From positions 124,647 to 188,646 of the forward strand of contig CAJTUZ010000004.1 of assembly GCA_910579735.1 (NCBI GenBank): a stretch of DNA of 64,000 nucleotides, given 5' to 3'. The notes beneath the pieces were generated by a model. The model ran no database searches. It worked only from the letters and a program-made list of their open reading frames with translations, and had not been told where the DNA came from. Position numbers and translations under genes: made by a program. This stretch comes from an uncultured Lachnospiraceae bacterium. GTDB lineage: Bacteria; Bacillota; Clostridia; Lachnospirales; Lachnospiraceae. How positions within the stretch are numbered: position 1 is the stretch's first letter; the number at the start of each line of letters is the position of its first letter. This document shows, in pieces, positions 62,534 to 64,000 of the stretch.

Positions 62534-63517
62534 TTACTGCAGATATTCCTCCAGAAAAGCTGCTATTGCTCCATAATAGGCTTCCGGATCCTTATCCTGC
62601 GCCTGCGCATGCCCCGCGCCTTCTACGATCAGCAGCTCCTTTGGCCCTCCTGCGGCGTCGTATAAATCCTGCGACATCTGAACAGAGATCATATCATCCT
62701 CGCTCCCATGAATAAAAAGCGTCGGAATACGGCTTTTCACGACAGCATCTATTGCGGAAGCATCCTTTAAATTATAGCCGCCCCGCATCCGCAGAACGAA
62801 ACAGGCCGTATCAACAATCGGAAACGGCGGCAGATAAAACCACTCCGTAATCTTATCCCCGAACATAGAATAGGCATCTGTATAGGCACAATCAGATATA
62901 ACAGCTGTAATTTTATTAGAAGTTCTTTCATCGCCTGCCATCATAAGAGCTGTGGACGCTCCCATGGACTGTCCATGAATGACGATCCGTGCATCGGCAT
63001 CCCGGGACAAAATATAATTCACCCAAAGAACGCAGTCGAAATGATCCGTCCATCCCATTCCGATGAAATCACCCTCGCTCTCACCCTGGCAGCGCAGATC
63101 GGGCACAAGAATCTGGTATCCCTGCTCATGATACCAGTAGGCAAACGGATACATTTCCTCCTTCCATCCCGTATAACCATGCAGAACCAGTATCCATACG
63201 TGACTCTCTTCCTCCGCGGGAAACGTTTCCGCAATCAGCGTATAGCCATCCTGTGTCTCTACCGCAATCTTTTCATGTACAGCTTCCGCCGCCCATGCAC
63301 GCGTCTCATTCAGCGCGATCTGACGGTTCACCTTAATATCCGACGTTTGCACCTGAGCCGCATAGCTTTCCTGCGTTATCCGTTCAAATGCTTCTAATTT
63401 CTGCATAAAAGAAGGTACCAGCGCCGCGCTCACAAGAAAATTTACCAAAATAAAATACAATATCAAAAGCGTTATTATTATTACGCATGTTATTTTAATA
63501 ACTTTCTTTTTCCTCAT
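62534..63517 (-). CDS. alpha/beta hydrolase, membrane-anchored
   Basis: 327 residues. One N-terminal membrane segment (about 7-32), then an alpha/beta-hydrolase fold with HGYTGWKEE (oxyanion region), nucleophile elbow IHGQSMGAS, LFIHGSEDDMIS (acid) and EGAGHAQA (His). Its layout matches YqkD/FrsA-like exported hydrolases of Firmicutes. The substrate is unknown; the active site would be outside the membrane. It is convergent with the DUF3048 gene and apparently transcribed alone. Confidence 0.85.
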   Translation of the reverse strand: MRKKKVIKITCVIIITLLILYFILVNFLVSAALVPSFMQKLEAFERITQESYAAQVQTSDIKVNRQIALNETRAWAAEAVHEKIAVETQDGYTLIAETFPAEEESHVWILVLHGYTGWKEEMYPFAYWYHEQGYQILVPDLRCQGESEGDFIGMGWTDHFDCVLWVNYILSRDADARIVIHGQSMGASTALMMAGDERTSNKITAVISDCAYTDAYSMFGDKITEWFYLPPFPIVDTACFVLRMRGGYNLKDASAIDAVVKSRIPTLFIHGSEDDMISVQMSQDLYDAAGGPKELLIVEGAGHAQAQDKDPEAYYGAIAAFLEEYLQ

Positions 63518-63824
63518 ATGTTTTCTCTTTTCATCCTGATTTACCGGTTACAGACAGCAGTCTGCCTATGCAGCGGTTATATCTATATCATAACATATTT
63601 TCTGCTGTCCGGTTTCCGGTAAATTTCGGATAATCACCGTCTGCCGGCATATAAAAGGATAAGAACTCACACTCTTCATATAATACAGATTCACGACATC
63701 ATCACAGATCGCTCGCTATATGTATCATGCTCTGTCAAATACGTGGCACAGTAATCACCTGTGCATATCTCTTTTCTGTTCCCGAAAAATATGGGACCTG
63801 ACCAAACTGATGTTAAAGCAAAAC
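63518..63824. other. intergenic stretch without a recognised gene
   Basis: No open frame with a ribosome site is seen on either strand. A TG-T-TATGAT sequence on the minus strand (near 63582-63590) could be an extended -10 promoter for the hydrolase, and GCACAG...CTGTGC near 63746-63763 is a short hairpin. Nothing else stands out. Confidence 0.4.
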
Positions 63825-63858
63825 AAAAACCCTGAAAATCGAAACTTTCAGGGTTTTT
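63825..63858 (-). terminator. terminator of the tRNA unit
   Basis: 13-bp perfect stem (AAAAACCCTGAAA / TTTCAGGGTTTTT, 63825-63837 and 63846-63858) with an 8-base loop, directly after the tRNA-Cys on the minus strand, followed by GTTTTGCT. The stem is symmetrical and could also work rightward. Confidence 0.85.
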
Positions 63859-63860
63859 AG

Positions 63861-63932
63861 AGGCGCAGACCGGATTTGAACCGGTGCGTACTGGTGTTGC
63901 AGACCATTGCCTTACCGCTTGGCTACTGCGCC
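63861..63932 (-). tRNA. tRNA-Cys (GCA)
   Basis: 72 bases fold into a cloverleaf: acceptor GGCGCAG / CTGCGCC, D stem GCC/GGC, anticodon loop CTGCAAC with anticodon GCA, T arm ACCGG TTCAAAT CCGGT, and discriminator U73, which is the cysteine identity base. The top pair of the anticodon stem is an A-G mismatch. CCA is not encoded. Confidence 0.92.
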
Positions 63933-63947
63933 GTAAATATCATTTAA

Positions 63948-64000
63948 TGACTCCGACGGGAATCGAACCCGTGTTACCGCCGTGAAAGGGCGATGTCTTA
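63948..64000 (-). tRNA. tRNA-Glu (TTC), cut by the window end
   Basis: The 3' part is visible: anticodon arm CCGCC-like stem with loop CTTTCAC (anticodon TTC), T arm ACGGG TTCGATT CCCGT, acceptor CGGAGTC and discriminator A. The 5' acceptor strand and most of the D arm lie beyond 64000. It precedes tRNA-Cys in the same minus-strand unit. Confidence 0.88.

Noticed and set aside
63746..63763. GCACAG...CTGTGC hairpin as a small RNA terminator
   Set aside because: The stem is only 6 bp with no T-run and no promoter before it; likely chance.
1..64000. CRISPR array, prophage, IS element or integrative element
   Set aside because: No regularly spaced repeats, cas genes, transposase, integrase or phage structural genes were seen. 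The only repeat family found is the short intergenic palindrome.

Overview
The window looks like a chromosomal segment of a gut-type Clostridia, most likely Lachnospiraceae. Indications are the gene content (agr-type quorum sensing with a Cys...QPELP autoinducer, a free-standing Spo0A C-terminal domain protein, a GH112 lacto-N-biose phosphorylase operon, EpsG-type polymerase, DUF3048 lipoprotein), strong GGAGG ribosome sites, Firmicutes-type -35/-10 promoters, and tRNAs without an encoded CCA. The genus cannot be fixed from the sequence alone. No transposase, integrase, CRISPR array or rRNA was seen.

Layout. (1) 1-22.1 kb is a surface-glycan locus for pseudaminic acid: pseB, pseC, pseF, pseI and pseG are present, with a GT52-like transferase, an MsbA/PglK-like ABC exporter, GtrA, an acyltransferase-3, a WecE-type aminotransferase, a GT2 and several large GT-C-like membrane proteins. 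No pseH acetyltransferase is seen. Instead a PLP fold-III decarboxylase and an ATP-grasp ligase sit on the opposite strand inside the cluster. A 188-bp imperfect palindrome lies between pseF and pseG; related sequence recurs at the left edge of the window and at 57.5 kb. (2) 22.2-25.6 kb is a complete agrBDCA quorum-sensing locus, including a 53-residue AgrD, plus an XRE regulator. (3) 25.7-33.9 kb is an AraC regulator divergent from a sugar ABC transporter, lacto-N-biose/galacto-N-biose phosphorylase and N-acetylhexosamine 1-kinase operon, for host mucin or milk glycan use. (4) 33.9-36.9 kb holds two mirrored TetR-CPBP protease pairs with palindromic operators.

(5) 37.1-49.6 kb is an eleven-gene leftward exopolysaccharide operon: GtrB-like GT2, GT2, initiating sugar-phosphate transferase, Wzz-like co-polymerase with a kinase-like tail, GT2, EpsG-like polymerase, GT2, two GT4, GT2 and a GT-C protein. 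Its leader has two promoters flanking a terminator-like hairpin. (6) 50-53.4 kb holds a GH51 arabinofuranosidase, an orphan Spo0A_C protein and an ECF sigma/anti-sigma-like pair. (7) 53.5-61 kb makes sugar nucleotides: gmd, fcl and manC for GDP-L-fucose (with an embedded membrane protein), and rfbD for dTDP-L-rhamnose; an AraC regulator diverges from gmd and a divergent-PAP2 protein follows rfbD. (8) 61-64 kb has a DUF3048 lipoprotein, an alpha/beta hydrolase, tRNA-Cys and a partial tRNA-Glu.

Working model (inference): GDP-fucose, dTDP-rhamnose and CMP-pseudaminic acid feed lipid-linked glycan assembly by the two glycosyltransferase operons, close to a quorum-sensing system and a host-glycan salvage operon. 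Protein functions are read from motifs and family resemblance only; promoters and operators are read by eye.
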